NCBI GenBank assembly: GCA_003522105.1
Contig: DPGF01000078.1
Coordinates: 53,938 to 58,980, forward strand
Direction: 5' to 3'
Source of the DNA: Oscillibacter sp.
GTDB taxonomy: Bacteria; Bacillota; Clostridia; Oscillospirales; Oscillospiraceae
Length of the DNA: 5,043 bases
The notes beneath the pieces are model-generated. The model had not been told where the DNA came from. It was given only the letters and a program-made list of their open reading frames with translations, and ran no database searches. Both the position numbers and the translations under genes were made by a program. This document shows, in pieces, positions 1-5,043 of this stretch (positions are counted from its first letter, which is position 1; every line of letters starts with the position of its first letter).

Positions 1-2306
1 ATCTCGCCACGGGGGAAGCGGTCAACAAACGGGATGGTGACGCTGCCATAGAACAGCAGGCCCTCGCCGGAGTTGGACTGCGTGATATACGATAGCTGGT
101 GCTCTGAAATACCGATCTGCTTGGCAAGAATGGCGCGGTCACTCTGCGCCTGCGACAGCAGGATCATAAAATCCGTGTTGTCCAGAATGTTCTCGATCTC
201 CCGGCTGGCCAGCAGGTCTTTCACATTCTGCGTCAGGGCCGAGGGGACGCAGCCCTGTTTGCGGAGCATCTTCCAGACGGTCACGAAGTAGCTGGCGGTC
301 AGCGGGTCACGGAGCAGGATATGGAACTCGTCAAAATAGCACCATGTCGCCACGCCGTTTTTGAAGTTGGTTCCCACCGCAGAAGTGACAAAATCGTTGG
401 TGATGTGCATGGCGATCTTGCGGAGGTTTTCGCCCATGCCTTTTAGCACAAAGCACACCACGCGGGAATTGAGGTTGACGTTGGTAGGATGGTTAAAGAG
501 ATTGAGGGAGCCTGTGCAGTAAAGCTCCAGCGCCGTTGCGATCCGCTTGGCCTCCGGCTCCGGCTGGCGCAGCAGCTCCTCATACAAATCTTGGAGCAGC
601 GGCGTTTTGGCTGTTTCCAGCCCCAGCGCCATCTCCCGGTACACCTGACGCACACAGCGGTCAATGACGGTTTTCTCGATAGGCTGCAAACCGTCCCGGC
701 CTCCCACCACCAGCTCACACAGCGACAGCAGAAAATCCGCTTTCAGGGACAGGGGGCTGTCCCCGCCGCCCATGTCCATCTGGACATCCATCGGGGAAAT
801 GTGGTTGGGGCTGTCCGGCGCGATCTCGATGACCTGACCGCCCAGCCGCTCCACCAGCGGGGCATATTCGCCCATCGGGTCAACCACGATGATGCGATCC
901 TGCGGGATGGCAAGAAAGACGTTCAGCAATTCACGCTTGGCGGCAAAGCTCTTGCCGCTGCCCGTGGAGCCGAGGTAAAGGCCGTTGGCGGATTTCAGCT
1001 TTTTGCGGTCAGCCATGATGACGTTATGGGACAGGGCGTTCATGCCGTAGTAGAGGGACGGGCCATCCATACGAAGCTCCCGCGTCATAAAGGGAACGAA
1101 GATGGCCGTGGAGCTGGTGGTCATGCCGCGCTGAATTTCAATGCCGTTGTAGCCGAGGGCCAGCGAGGACATATAGCCCTGCTCCTGCTGCCAGTCCAGC
1201 CGCTTGACGGCACAGTTATATTTCTGCGCGATGCCGTTCACGGTGAAAATGTCGTTTTCCAGCCGCTCCCGCGTGGGGGCGGTGTTGACGATCAGGAACG
1301 TCAAGAGGAACATTCGCTCGTTGCGGCTTTGCAGGTCGGCCAGAAGCTCGGCGGCGTCCTTGGAAAAGGTGACAAGATCGGGCGGGAGAATGTCAGGGTC
1401 ATATCCGGCGCGGGTAGCCTTGCGCTGCTCCTCCACTTTCATCTTGTCGATGTCGGAGATTTTACCCTTGACCGTTTTAATGGCCTTGACCTGATCCACT
1501 GTCTGAATGTGCATGGTGACAGTCAGCTCGGCATCCAGCTCCAAAATCTCCAACAGCAGCTTATCCGACAGCTCCGACGCCATGATCTGCAAGTAGGACG
1601 CCGCGCCCCATGTCTGGCCCACGCGGAACGAGCGGCTCTGGCGGAAGTCAAAGCTGTCCGGCACGATAAAGTCTTTCGTCACCATGCCCGTATGGGCGAT
1701 GTCCGCCCACTTGAAGCGGAACGGCTCCCGGCTGCCGGGGTGAAGCTGGCCGTGCAGCAGGGCCAGACGCTCCCGCCCGTCGAGGGGCTGGCTCTGTACC
1801 CCCAGCCGCTTAAAGTTGCCGATCACGTCCGCCTCTACACGTTCCAGACGGGGACGGGCGGCGGCCACATTTTCAGCGGGGATGCAAAAGGTGACGTACT
1901 TGGCCCGTTCGATACCGTTGTTGCTTTTGGCGATCTGGTTTTTCAGCATCCCCGTGTATTCCGTGCGGACGCTGTTGAAGCGGTCATCCGCCTCGGAGAT
2001 ATTCACCTTGTAGCGGCTCCCGGAGCGGCTGCGGCGGTTGACAAAGGAAAGCTGGAACGGCAGCGAACTGTCAAAATAATTCAGCCACGAACTCCAGCCG
2101 CCGAAAATGGCCGTCTGATCCTCGGCGGACGCAACGGAATAGTTGATGTCCTCATATTCCAGCGTCTTTGTGTAAACACCTCCGGGGAGTTGACAAATGC
2201 CGTCCGGCAGCATCCGCACATAGGGAATGGTCTGCTGGGCCGATATGGTCGCCGGACGATTACCGGCCCGCGTCAGGCTTTTTGACTTCTTGGGGCTTTT
2301 GCTCAA
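1..2306 (-). CDS. VirB4-like conjugal transfer ATPase (CD1110-type), C-terminus cut by window edge
   Basis: This cytoplasmic ATPase powers the type IV secretion channel that moves element DNA during conjugation. The frame is open from 2306 to the window edge without any stop, giving 768 visible residues; I walked it codon by codon and saw no frameshift. The C-terminal half carries the P-loop fold: Walker A GSTGSGKS at residues 446-453 (bases 948-971), VVDPMGEY at 474-481, Walker B with YFDEFH around residue 659, and a TQN motif at 692-694. The N-terminal half (about 1-400) matches the usual VirB4 membrane- and partner-binding region by position only. The start is TTG at 2304-2306, chosen because AAAGGAGGT lies five bases upstream and the protein then opens with a lysine- and serine-rich stretch. 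It overlaps the PrgI gene by 47 bases. Only a short C-terminal tail should be missing, judged from remembered relatives of about 800 residues. The family call is firm; the exact start is slightly less so. Confidence 0.93.
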   Translation of the reverse strand, partial: MSKSPKKSKSLTRAGNRPATISAQQTIPYVRMLPDGICQLPGGVYTKTLEYEDINYSVASAEDQTAIFGGWSSWLNYFDSSLPFQLSFVNRRSRSGSRYKVNISEADDRFNSVRTEYTGMLKNQIAKSNNGIERAKYVTFCIPAENVAAARPRLERVEADVIGNFKRLGVQSQPLDGRERLALLHGQLHPGSREPFRFKWADIAHTGMVTKDFIVPDSFDFRQSRSFRVGQTWGAASYLQIMASELSDKLLLEILELDAELTVTMHIQTVDQVKAIKTVKGKISDIDKMKVEEQRKATRAGYDPDILPPDLVTFSKDAAELLADLQSRNERMFLLTFLIVNTAPTRERLENDIFTVNGIAQKYNCAVKRLDWQQEQGYMSSLALGYNGIEIQRGMTTSSTAIFVPFMTRELRMDGPSLYYGMNALSHNVIMADRKKLKSANGLYLGSTGSGKSFAAKRELLNVFLAIPQDRIIVVDPMGEYAPLVERLGGQVIEIAPDSPNHISPMDVQMDMGGGDSPLSLKADFLLSLCELVVGGRDGLQPIEKTVIDRCVRQVYREMALGLETAKTPLLQDLYEELLRQPEPEAKRIATALELYCTGSLNLFNHPTNVNLNSRVVCFVLKGMGENLRKIAMHITNDFVTSAVGTNFKNGVATWCYFDEFHILLRDPLTASYFVTVWKMLRKQGCVPSALTQNVKDLLASREIENILDNTDFMILLSQAQSDRAILAKQIGISEHQLSYITQSNSGEGLLFYGSVTIPFVDRFPRGE

Positions 2307-2640
2307 GTGTGACCTCCTTTCCCGCAAACGGGGCGTAGATATTCTGCGTCTGATAGGGCCTCACACCGGGCCGCAGGAACTTGGCCCGGATGATATTCCG
2401 GGCCACCTTTTCAAAGGGCAGGCCGTCACGCTCATACATCGCCATGAAAAAGGCTGGGAGCATGAGCGCGATCATCAGGAACATCGCCCCGGTGCCGCCC
2501 AGCGCGTGACGGGTCAGCAGATACACGGGGATACCCACGGCAGCCGCTCCGCCGAAGCAGATAAGCTGGCGGCGGGTAAGGTTAAAGGCAATTTTCGTCT
2601 TGATCTTGGAAAGATCGTTGGGAACATTCACATAGGGCAA
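2260..2640 (-). CDS. PrgI family mobile element protein (CD1111-type), T4SS small membrane component
   Basis: A 126-residue protein with two hydrophobic segments (about residues 25-43 and 48-68), a short basic N-terminus and a hydrophilic C-terminal tail rich in Lys, Pro and Glu. The opening MPYVNVPNDLSKIKTK, the pair of close membrane helices and the following ERDGLPFEK region fit the PrgI family, which stands immediately before VirB4 in Firmicutes conjugative elements and is thought to play the role of the small VirB3-like inner-membrane subunit. The start is TTG at 2638-2640, with AAAGGAGG seven bases upstream. It overlaps the end of the MT-A70 methyltransferase gene by 13 bases and the VirB4 start by 47 bases, so its translation is probably coupled to both. 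The stop is TAA. Family assignment is strong; the detailed role is inferred from position and from the family. Confidence 0.88.
   Translation of the reverse strand: MPYVNVPNDLSKIKTKIAFNLTRRQLICFGGAAAVGIPVYLLTRHALGGTGAMFLMIALMLPAFFMAMYERDGLPFEKVARNIIRAKFLRPGVRPYQTQNIYAPFAGKEVTLEQKPQEVKKPDAGR
2312..2320 (-). promoter_or_regulatory. Shine-Dalgarno site of the VirB4 gene, inside the PrgI gene
   Basis: AAAGGAGGT read on the minus strand, five bases before the TTG at 2306. It is a near-perfect match to the 16S anti-Shine-Dalgarno sequence and is what decides the TTG start. It lies inside the last codons of the PrgI-like gene, so ribosomes finishing that gene pass over it. Confidence 0.8.
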
Positions 2641-3218
2641 GATACGTCCTCCTTTCCGCTATCTTCTGGCCACCGTGACCAGAGGCCCGCTGTCGGCTCC
2701 ACCTCGTTGCCCCACACGTCCCAGCCGGGAGGGGTCTGCCGTGCGAACAGCTCCACGCGGGACCTGTCGCCCATGAGGGCAACGATCTTGTCCCGCGTTG
2801 CGTCCGGCTTTTTGCTGTGGGCCTCGATGGGCGAAATGATAAACTGGTGAATATCGGCAGCCTGCCGCTTTGGGTGTCCCTTGGTTGCCAGCAGGCAGAC
2901 CTCGGCGTTGGCCCGCGTCCAGAAGCCCAGCCCATAAAACCAGCTATCCGCCTTTTTGTTCTTTTTGAGCCAGACAAAAGCGACGCTTTTATAGGTAAAG
3001 CCCCACGCACGGATGAGCCGCAGGGCCTCCGGGAGCTGCGGGAACGTGGCCCACATGAAAAGGGCGCTGTCCTTGGCCGCAAGCTCGGCCACAGGCAGCG
3101 CGCACAATTCATCAATGCTCATAGTGGGATAATGGTTTTCTGCCGCACCCTGCACTTTCTTTGCGGAGTAGCGCCACGGGGGATCGGCGTAAATAATTTC
3201 ATAGGTTCCTGTCATCAT
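2628..3218 (-). CDS. MT-A70 family adenine methyltransferase
   Basis: A 196-residue S-adenosylmethionine-dependent methyltransferase expected to make N6-methyladenine in DNA. Visible motifs are the catalytic DPPW at residues 12-15, the central WLKKNKK segment at 84-90, HSKKP at 134-138, VELFAR at 155-160 and the closing GWDVWGNEV at 165-173, the normal order and spacing for bacterial MT-A70 proteins. Homologues usually end shortly after the GNEV block. Here a tail of about 23 residues (EPTAGLW through VSCPM) follows, and it runs across a flanking direct repeat and the PrgI ribosome binding site. Two ATG codons stand in tandem; the second (3213-3215) is better spaced from AAAGGAGA at 3219-3226. 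The start overlaps the stop of the upstream methyltransferase as ATGA. No endonuclease is nearby, so this looks like an orphan or anti-restriction enzyme. Family call firm, target sequence unknown. Confidence 0.9.
   Translation of the reverse strand: MMTGTYEIIYADPPWRYSAKKVQGAAENHYPTMSIDELCALPVAELAAKDSALFMWATFPQLPEALRLIRAWGFTYKSVAFVWLKKNKKADSWFYGLGFWTRANAEVCLLATKGHPKRQAADIHQFIISPIEAHSKKPDATRDKIVALMGDRSRVELFARQTPPGWDVWGNEVEPTAGLWSRWPEDSGKEDVSCPM
2648..2655 (-). promoter_or_regulatory. Shine-Dalgarno site of the PrgI-like gene
   Basis: AAAGGAGG on the minus strand, seven bases before the TTG at 2640. It lies inside the last codons of the MT-A70 methyltransferase gene and supports the non-ATG start. 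Confidence 0.75.
2663..2683. repeat. Direct repeat, downstream copy (inside the MT-A70 gene 3' end)
   Basis: A 21-base sequence identical to 3962-3982. It is an imperfect palindrome with arms TCTGGcCAC and GTGaCCAGA around a central C. Here it encodes LWSRWPE in the C-terminal tail of the MT-A70 protein, a different frame from the one read at the other copy, so the match is at DNA level and not a shared protein motif. Confidence 0.8.
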
Positions 3219-3895
3219 TCTCCTTTCCCGCCAGATGCCACAGCCTCCCGCGCCCGCCGGATGCGCTCCGTGGCGGGGCCGTAAAAGGCCGGGGCGGTTT
3301 CAAAGCAGACGAAGCGGCGACCTGTGTTCAGCGCGGCCACGGCAGTTGTGCCGGAGCCAGCGCAGATGTCCGCCACCACCTCGCCGGGGCGTGTGTAGGT
3401 GCGGATCAGGTACTCGCACAGGACCACGGGCTTCTGCGTGGGATGTACCGTCGTTGTCACCGTGGGGAACGCCAGCACATTCCCCGGAAAGCGCCGCCCA
3501 TCGGACTCGCCGCTGGTGCGTTCAAACTTTCCGTAGTTGGGGCTGCTCCCGCTGCAACGGTGGATTTTCTTGTACGGCTTGCCCTGTTCAAATTGCGGAA
3601 AGTAGGCCGGGGACTTCTGGTAGAACACCAGAATGTTCTCCGTCTTTTTCAGCGGAGCGCGGCGGGCGTTGAGAAAGCCCGTGCAGCGGCTCTTGTACCA
3701 TACCCATTCATAGCGGAGCATGGCGAGGTTGGATGCGCCCAGTACCTTGTCATAGGGGCATTGTGCAAAGAACAGCACCGCCCCCTCCGGCTTGACGGCC
3801 CATTTCACCGCCTCCCACAGCTCCGGGAGCGGCAGCGGCACATCCCAAAAGTTCCGGGTCGTGCCATAGGGCGGATCGGTCAAAAGCATATCCAC
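3215..3895 (-). CDS. Site-specific DNA methyltransferase, beta-type (DPPY), probably adenine-N6
   Basis: The motif order is that of beta-class DNA methyltransferases: catalytic DPPY at residues 7-10, a central target-recognition stretch (about 75-145), HPTQKP at 151-156, then the S-adenosylmethionine-binding DICAGSGTT at 176-184 and RRFVCFE at 193-199. DPPY with HPTQKP favours N6-adenine methylation as in CcrM/HinfI-like enzymes, though N4-cytosine cannot be excluded. The start given here, GTG at 3893-3895, is the first ordinary start codon after the VirB6 stop. It is probably too late: the same frame upstream encodes a family-like beginning (LHLSDGIEGLRSLPKHSVDM) back to at least about 3950. 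The frame stays open to the VirB6 TGA at 4019 but holds no ATG, GTG or TTG. The stop overlaps the MT-A70 start by four bases. It is one half of a methyltransferase pair without a visible endonuclease. Function call strong, start uncertain. Confidence 0.85.
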   Translation of the reverse strand: MDMLLTDPPYGTTRNFWDVPLPLPELWEAVKWAVKPEGAVLFFAQCPYDKVLGASNLAMLRYEWVWYKSRCTGFLNARRAPLKKTENILVFYQKSPAYFPQFEQGKPYKKIHRCSGSSPNYGKFERTSGESDGRRFPGNVLAFPTVTTTVHPTQKPVVLCEYLIRTYTRPGEVVADICAGSGTTAVAALNTGRRFVCFETAPAFYGPATERIRRAREAVASGGKGE

Positions 3896-3957
3896 GCTAT
3901 GTTTCGGCAGGGAGCGCAGGCCCTCAATGCCGTCGGAGAGGTGCAGGCCCTCCGGGA

Positions 3958-4008
3958 TCAGCTTCTGGCCACCGTGACCAGAAGCGGCGGTATCAGCGAT
4001 AAGATCAC
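3958..4008 (-). other. Possible tiny leader ORF, 16 residues
   Basis: GTG at 4006-4008 opens MILSLIPPLLVTVARS and ends at TGA 3958-3960, one frame away from the methyltransferase. It is hydrophobic, follows an AAGG site at short spacing and covers the upstream copy of the direct repeat. It could be a leader peptide that carries ribosomes towards the methyltransferase, or a remnant of an older small gene between the VirB6 and PrgI genes. There is no homology evidence, so it may equally be chance. Confidence 0.2.
3962..3982. repeat. Direct repeat, upstream copy (before the methyltransferase pair)
   Basis: The second exact 21-base copy, 1299 bases from the first. The palindrome is longer here, spanning 3961-3985 with 12-base arms and one mismatch that becomes a G-U pair in the minus-strand mRNA, giving about a 10-pair stem with a five-base loop. 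No U-run follows, so it is not an ordinary terminator. The two copies bracket nearly all of both methyltransferase genes. Confidence 0.8.
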
Positions 4009-4016
4009 CTTTCCTT
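4003..4016 (-). promoter_or_regulatory. Extended Shine-Dalgarno site before the first methyltransferase
   Basis: AAGGAAAGGTGATC on the minus strand, starting three bases after the VirB6 stop codon. The GGTGATC part extends the usual pairing with the 16S tail. Its core AGG lies seven bases before ATC at 4000, so the ribosome is placed at a codon that is not a normal start. The GTG inside it (4006-4008) opens a separate 16-residue frame. Confidence 0.6.
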
Positions 4017-4018
4017 TC

Positions 4019-4885
4019 TCAATGGGTGCTGAAGATGCTTTTGGAGATTGTCCCGGTTTTCATCAGCATGAAGCACAGAAGCACCGTATAGCCGATGCAG
4101 CCCCAAATCGCGCCGATGGGATCTCCGCCTGTGGCAATACCCTGAATGAGCACCGCATAGATGGCAACACAGACGAGGATCAGCATACCCTGAAAGCCCA
4201 CGGCAAACAGGGAGCGCAGATAATTTTGGCCCATCGAGCCAAGCTCCCGGTTGGAGAGCGTTGCCACGGGGATGGGGGCTAAACTGGTCAGCAGATATAT
4301 CTCGATCATGCGGCCATATACGATTACGAAAATAAAAATGTTCAGCGCCAGCATGGTAAACTTAATGAGGAACGATTGCAGGAACAGGCCCAGCAGAGAG
4401 CCAAGTTCCATCGTTTCAAGGGTCATTTCCAGATCGGCCAGCATATCCGGCGTGATGTTGGTTGCGCCTGTGACGATGCCCGCCGCGCTTGCGATCACGC
4501 TTTGGGACACGTCAAAGACGGCCATGACGATATTGAACGTGTTGGACAGGATCAGGATGGCACAAGTGGTTTTGAATACCCATTTGTAGATATTCGCCAC
4601 GTCGAACTCGTGCATATTGTTCTTTTCCAGTATCATCTGGATCAGCTCATAGGTGGCAACAAAGGTCAGGATCAATCCGGCAATCGGCAATATCACCGTT
4701 TCGGAAAGCTGCCGTATCAGGGAGAACACCCCGGCGTTCCATGCCGCCGGGGTAGTCCCCACCTGTACGGATATTTCCCCGACGCGGGTATTCACCGTGT
4801 CAAACAGCCCCTCGAGGTTTCCCATGATGCCCTCGATCAAAAGCCCTTTGAGCCATTCCGTGATCCATTCGGTGAGAATACCCAT
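4019..4885 (-). CDS. VirB6/TrbL-like conjugal transfer membrane protein (CD1112-type)
   Basis: A 288-residue polytopic inner-membrane protein expected to form part of the DNA translocation channel of the conjugation machine. An amphipathic N-terminus (MGILTEWITEWLKGLLIEGI) precedes hydrophobic segments at about residues 63-85, 105-125, 165-190, 193-212, 228-250 and 258-278. The segment YLLTSLAPIPVATLSNRELGS (198-218) and the closing KTGTISKSIFSTH are typical of the VirB6/TrbL-like proteins of Tn1549/CTn4-type elements as I remember them. The start is ATG at 4883-4885; AAGGG ten or so bases upstream is a weak, rather distant ribosome site lying in a small hairpin at the end of the Maff2 gene. 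The stop is TGA at 4019-4021. In related elements the PrgI gene normally follows closely, but here two methyltransferase genes intervene. The frame looks complete and intact. Confidence 0.88.
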   Translation of the reverse strand: MGILTEWITEWLKGLLIEGIMGNLEGLFDTVNTRVGEISVQVGTTPAAWNAGVFSLIRQLSETVILPIAGLILTFVATYELIQMILEKNNMHEFDVANIYKWVFKTTCAILILSNTFNIVMAVFDVSQSVIASAAGIVTGATNITPDMLADLEMTLETMELGSLLGLFLQSFLIKFTMLALNIFIFVIVYGRMIEIYLLTSLAPIPVATLSNRELGSMGQNYLRSLFAVGFQGMLILVCVAIYAVLIQGIATGGDPIGAIWGCIGYTVLLCFMLMKTGTISKSIFSTH

Positions 4886-4891
4886 CGGCAG

Positions 4892-4911
4892 CTACCCTTA
4901 AAACAGGGTAG
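4892..4911 (-). promoter_or_regulatory. Hairpin overlapping Maff2 stop and VirB6 ribosome binding site
   Basis: CTACCCT and AGGGTAG form a perfect seven-pair stem around a six-base loop. On the transcript it holds the Maff2 TAA and the AAGGG that would serve the VirB6-like gene. Ribosomes ending Maff2 translation would open it, so it could couple the two genes. It lacks the U-run of a terminator. The stem is short, so the role is inferred. Confidence 0.4.
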
Positions 4912-5043
4912 ACAGCAGAGGGATCAGGGTCGTGCCCAGCACGATGATGCCGCCGCCCGCCATGAGCTGGTTCATACCCTGGGACTTGGAGCCTGGATTA
5001 TCCGAGCCGTAGCCCTCCAGCAGATTGACCACGCCTCACACGC
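4898..5043 (-). pseudogene. Maff2 family mobile element protein, 3' part, with in-frame TGA
   Basis: The readable C-terminal 45 residues, from GVVNLLEGYG through NPGSKSQGMNQLMAGGG to IPLLSTLF, fit the Maff2 family. These are small hydrophobic proteins of about 70 residues encoded just before the VirB6/TrbL-like gene in Tn1549/CTn4-type elements and probably pilin- or VirB2-like. A membrane segment covers the last 20 or so residues. The stop is TAA at 4898-4900, 12 bases before the next gene. In the same frame, codon 5036-5038 reads TGA between V and GVVNLL; relatives as I recall them have Trp (VWGV), so one base change from TGG explains it. This may be a true nonsense mutation or an error near the sequence end. 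Translation could restart at GTG 5030-5032, but most of the first hydrophobic segment would be lost. The N-terminus lies outside the window. Confidence 0.65.

Larger units (their letters stand above)
3896..4018 (-). other. Junction between VirB6 and methyltransferase genes: open reading-frame extension without a start codon
   Basis: These 41 codons lie between the VirB6 stop and the annotated methyltransferase start, in the same frame as both genes. They read ERKGDLIADTAASGHGGQK and then a stretch that looks like the normal beginning of a beta-type methyltransferase. No ATG, GTG or TTG occurs in this frame. An ATC at 3998-4000 stands at the distance a start codon should have from the ribosome binding site at 4003-4016. 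Initiation there would give a 261-residue enzyme, a more natural length. The stretch also contains one copy of the flanking repeat. Confidence 0.6.

Noticed and set aside
489..2285. A 598-residue open frame on the plus strand opposite the VirB4 gene
   Set aside because: It lies entirely antisense to a frame with clear VirB4 motifs and has no recognisable domain. Its odd composition, rich in His, Gln and Arg, is that of a GC-rich shadow frame.
2582..3115. A 177-residue minus-strand frame overlapping the MT-A70 gene
   Set aside because: It is an out-of-frame shadow of the MT-A70 gene, Arg- and Ser-rich, without methyltransferase motifs.
2663..3982. Two repeat copies as a CRISPR array
   Set aside because: There are only two copies, 1299 bases apart, with protein-coding genes between them, so there is no spacer pattern.
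3961..3985. Palindrome as a rho-independent terminator after the VirB6 gene
   Set aside because: The stem is good but no T-run follows on the transcript, and the downstream genes appear to belong to the same operon.
3443..4282. A 279-residue plus-strand frame across the methyltransferase and the VirB6 end
   Set aside because: It is antisense to two genes with clear family motifs and crosses their boundary. It shows no motif or ribosome site of its own that I can see.
4019..5038. TGA read as tryptophan (alternative genetic code)
   Set aside because: TGG is used for tryptophan throughout, and TGA ends the VirB6-like gene and both methyltransferases at sensible points, so a nonsense change or sequence error is simpler.

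Overview
The window is an internal piece of the conjugation (type IV secretion) operon of an integrative and conjugative element. All genes lie on the minus strand, so transcription runs from position 5043 towards 1. The order (Maff2-like protein, VirB6/TrbL-like membrane protein, two DNA methyltransferases, PrgI-like protein, VirB4-like ATPase) resembles the Tn1549 / C. difficile CTn4-type elements (CD1110 to CD1112 families) of Firmicutes. The base composition is GC-rich, the Shine-Dalgarno sites are strong (AAAGGAGG-like) and TTG starts occur. Together these suggest a GC-rich gut Firmicute of the Clostridia/Oscillospiraceae type; the species cannot be read from the sequence.

Layout in transcription order: 5043-4898, the 3' part of a Maff2-like gene with an in-frame TGA near the window edge; 4885-4019, a 288-residue VirB6/TrbL-like channel protein; 4018-3896, a short junction with a strong ribosome binding site but no ordinary start codon for the next frame; 3895-3215, a beta-type (DPPY) DNA methyltransferase; 3218-2628, an MT-A70-type (DPPW) methyltransferase; 2640-2260, a PrgI-like small membrane protein; 2306-1, a VirB4-like ATPase whose C-terminal end lies outside the window. 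Four of the genes are chained by overlaps of 4, 13 and 47 bases, so they are almost certainly co-transcribed and translationally coupled. No promoter or terminator is visible, and no gene-free stretch exceeds about 125 bases.

The VirB6-like, PrgI-like and VirB4-like proteins would form the membrane channel and its ATPase, which move single-stranded element DNA into a recipient. The two methyltransferases sit between the VirB6 and PrgI genes with no restriction endonuclease in view, and may protect the incoming element from restriction.

The most unusual structure is a 21-base exact direct repeat, itself an imperfect palindrome, flanking the methyltransferase pair (2663-2683 and 3962-3982). 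It is read in different frames at its two ends. With the missing start codon of the first methyltransferase, it suggests the pair is an inserted cassette. The second oddity is a TGA where Maff2 relatives have a tryptophan codon.
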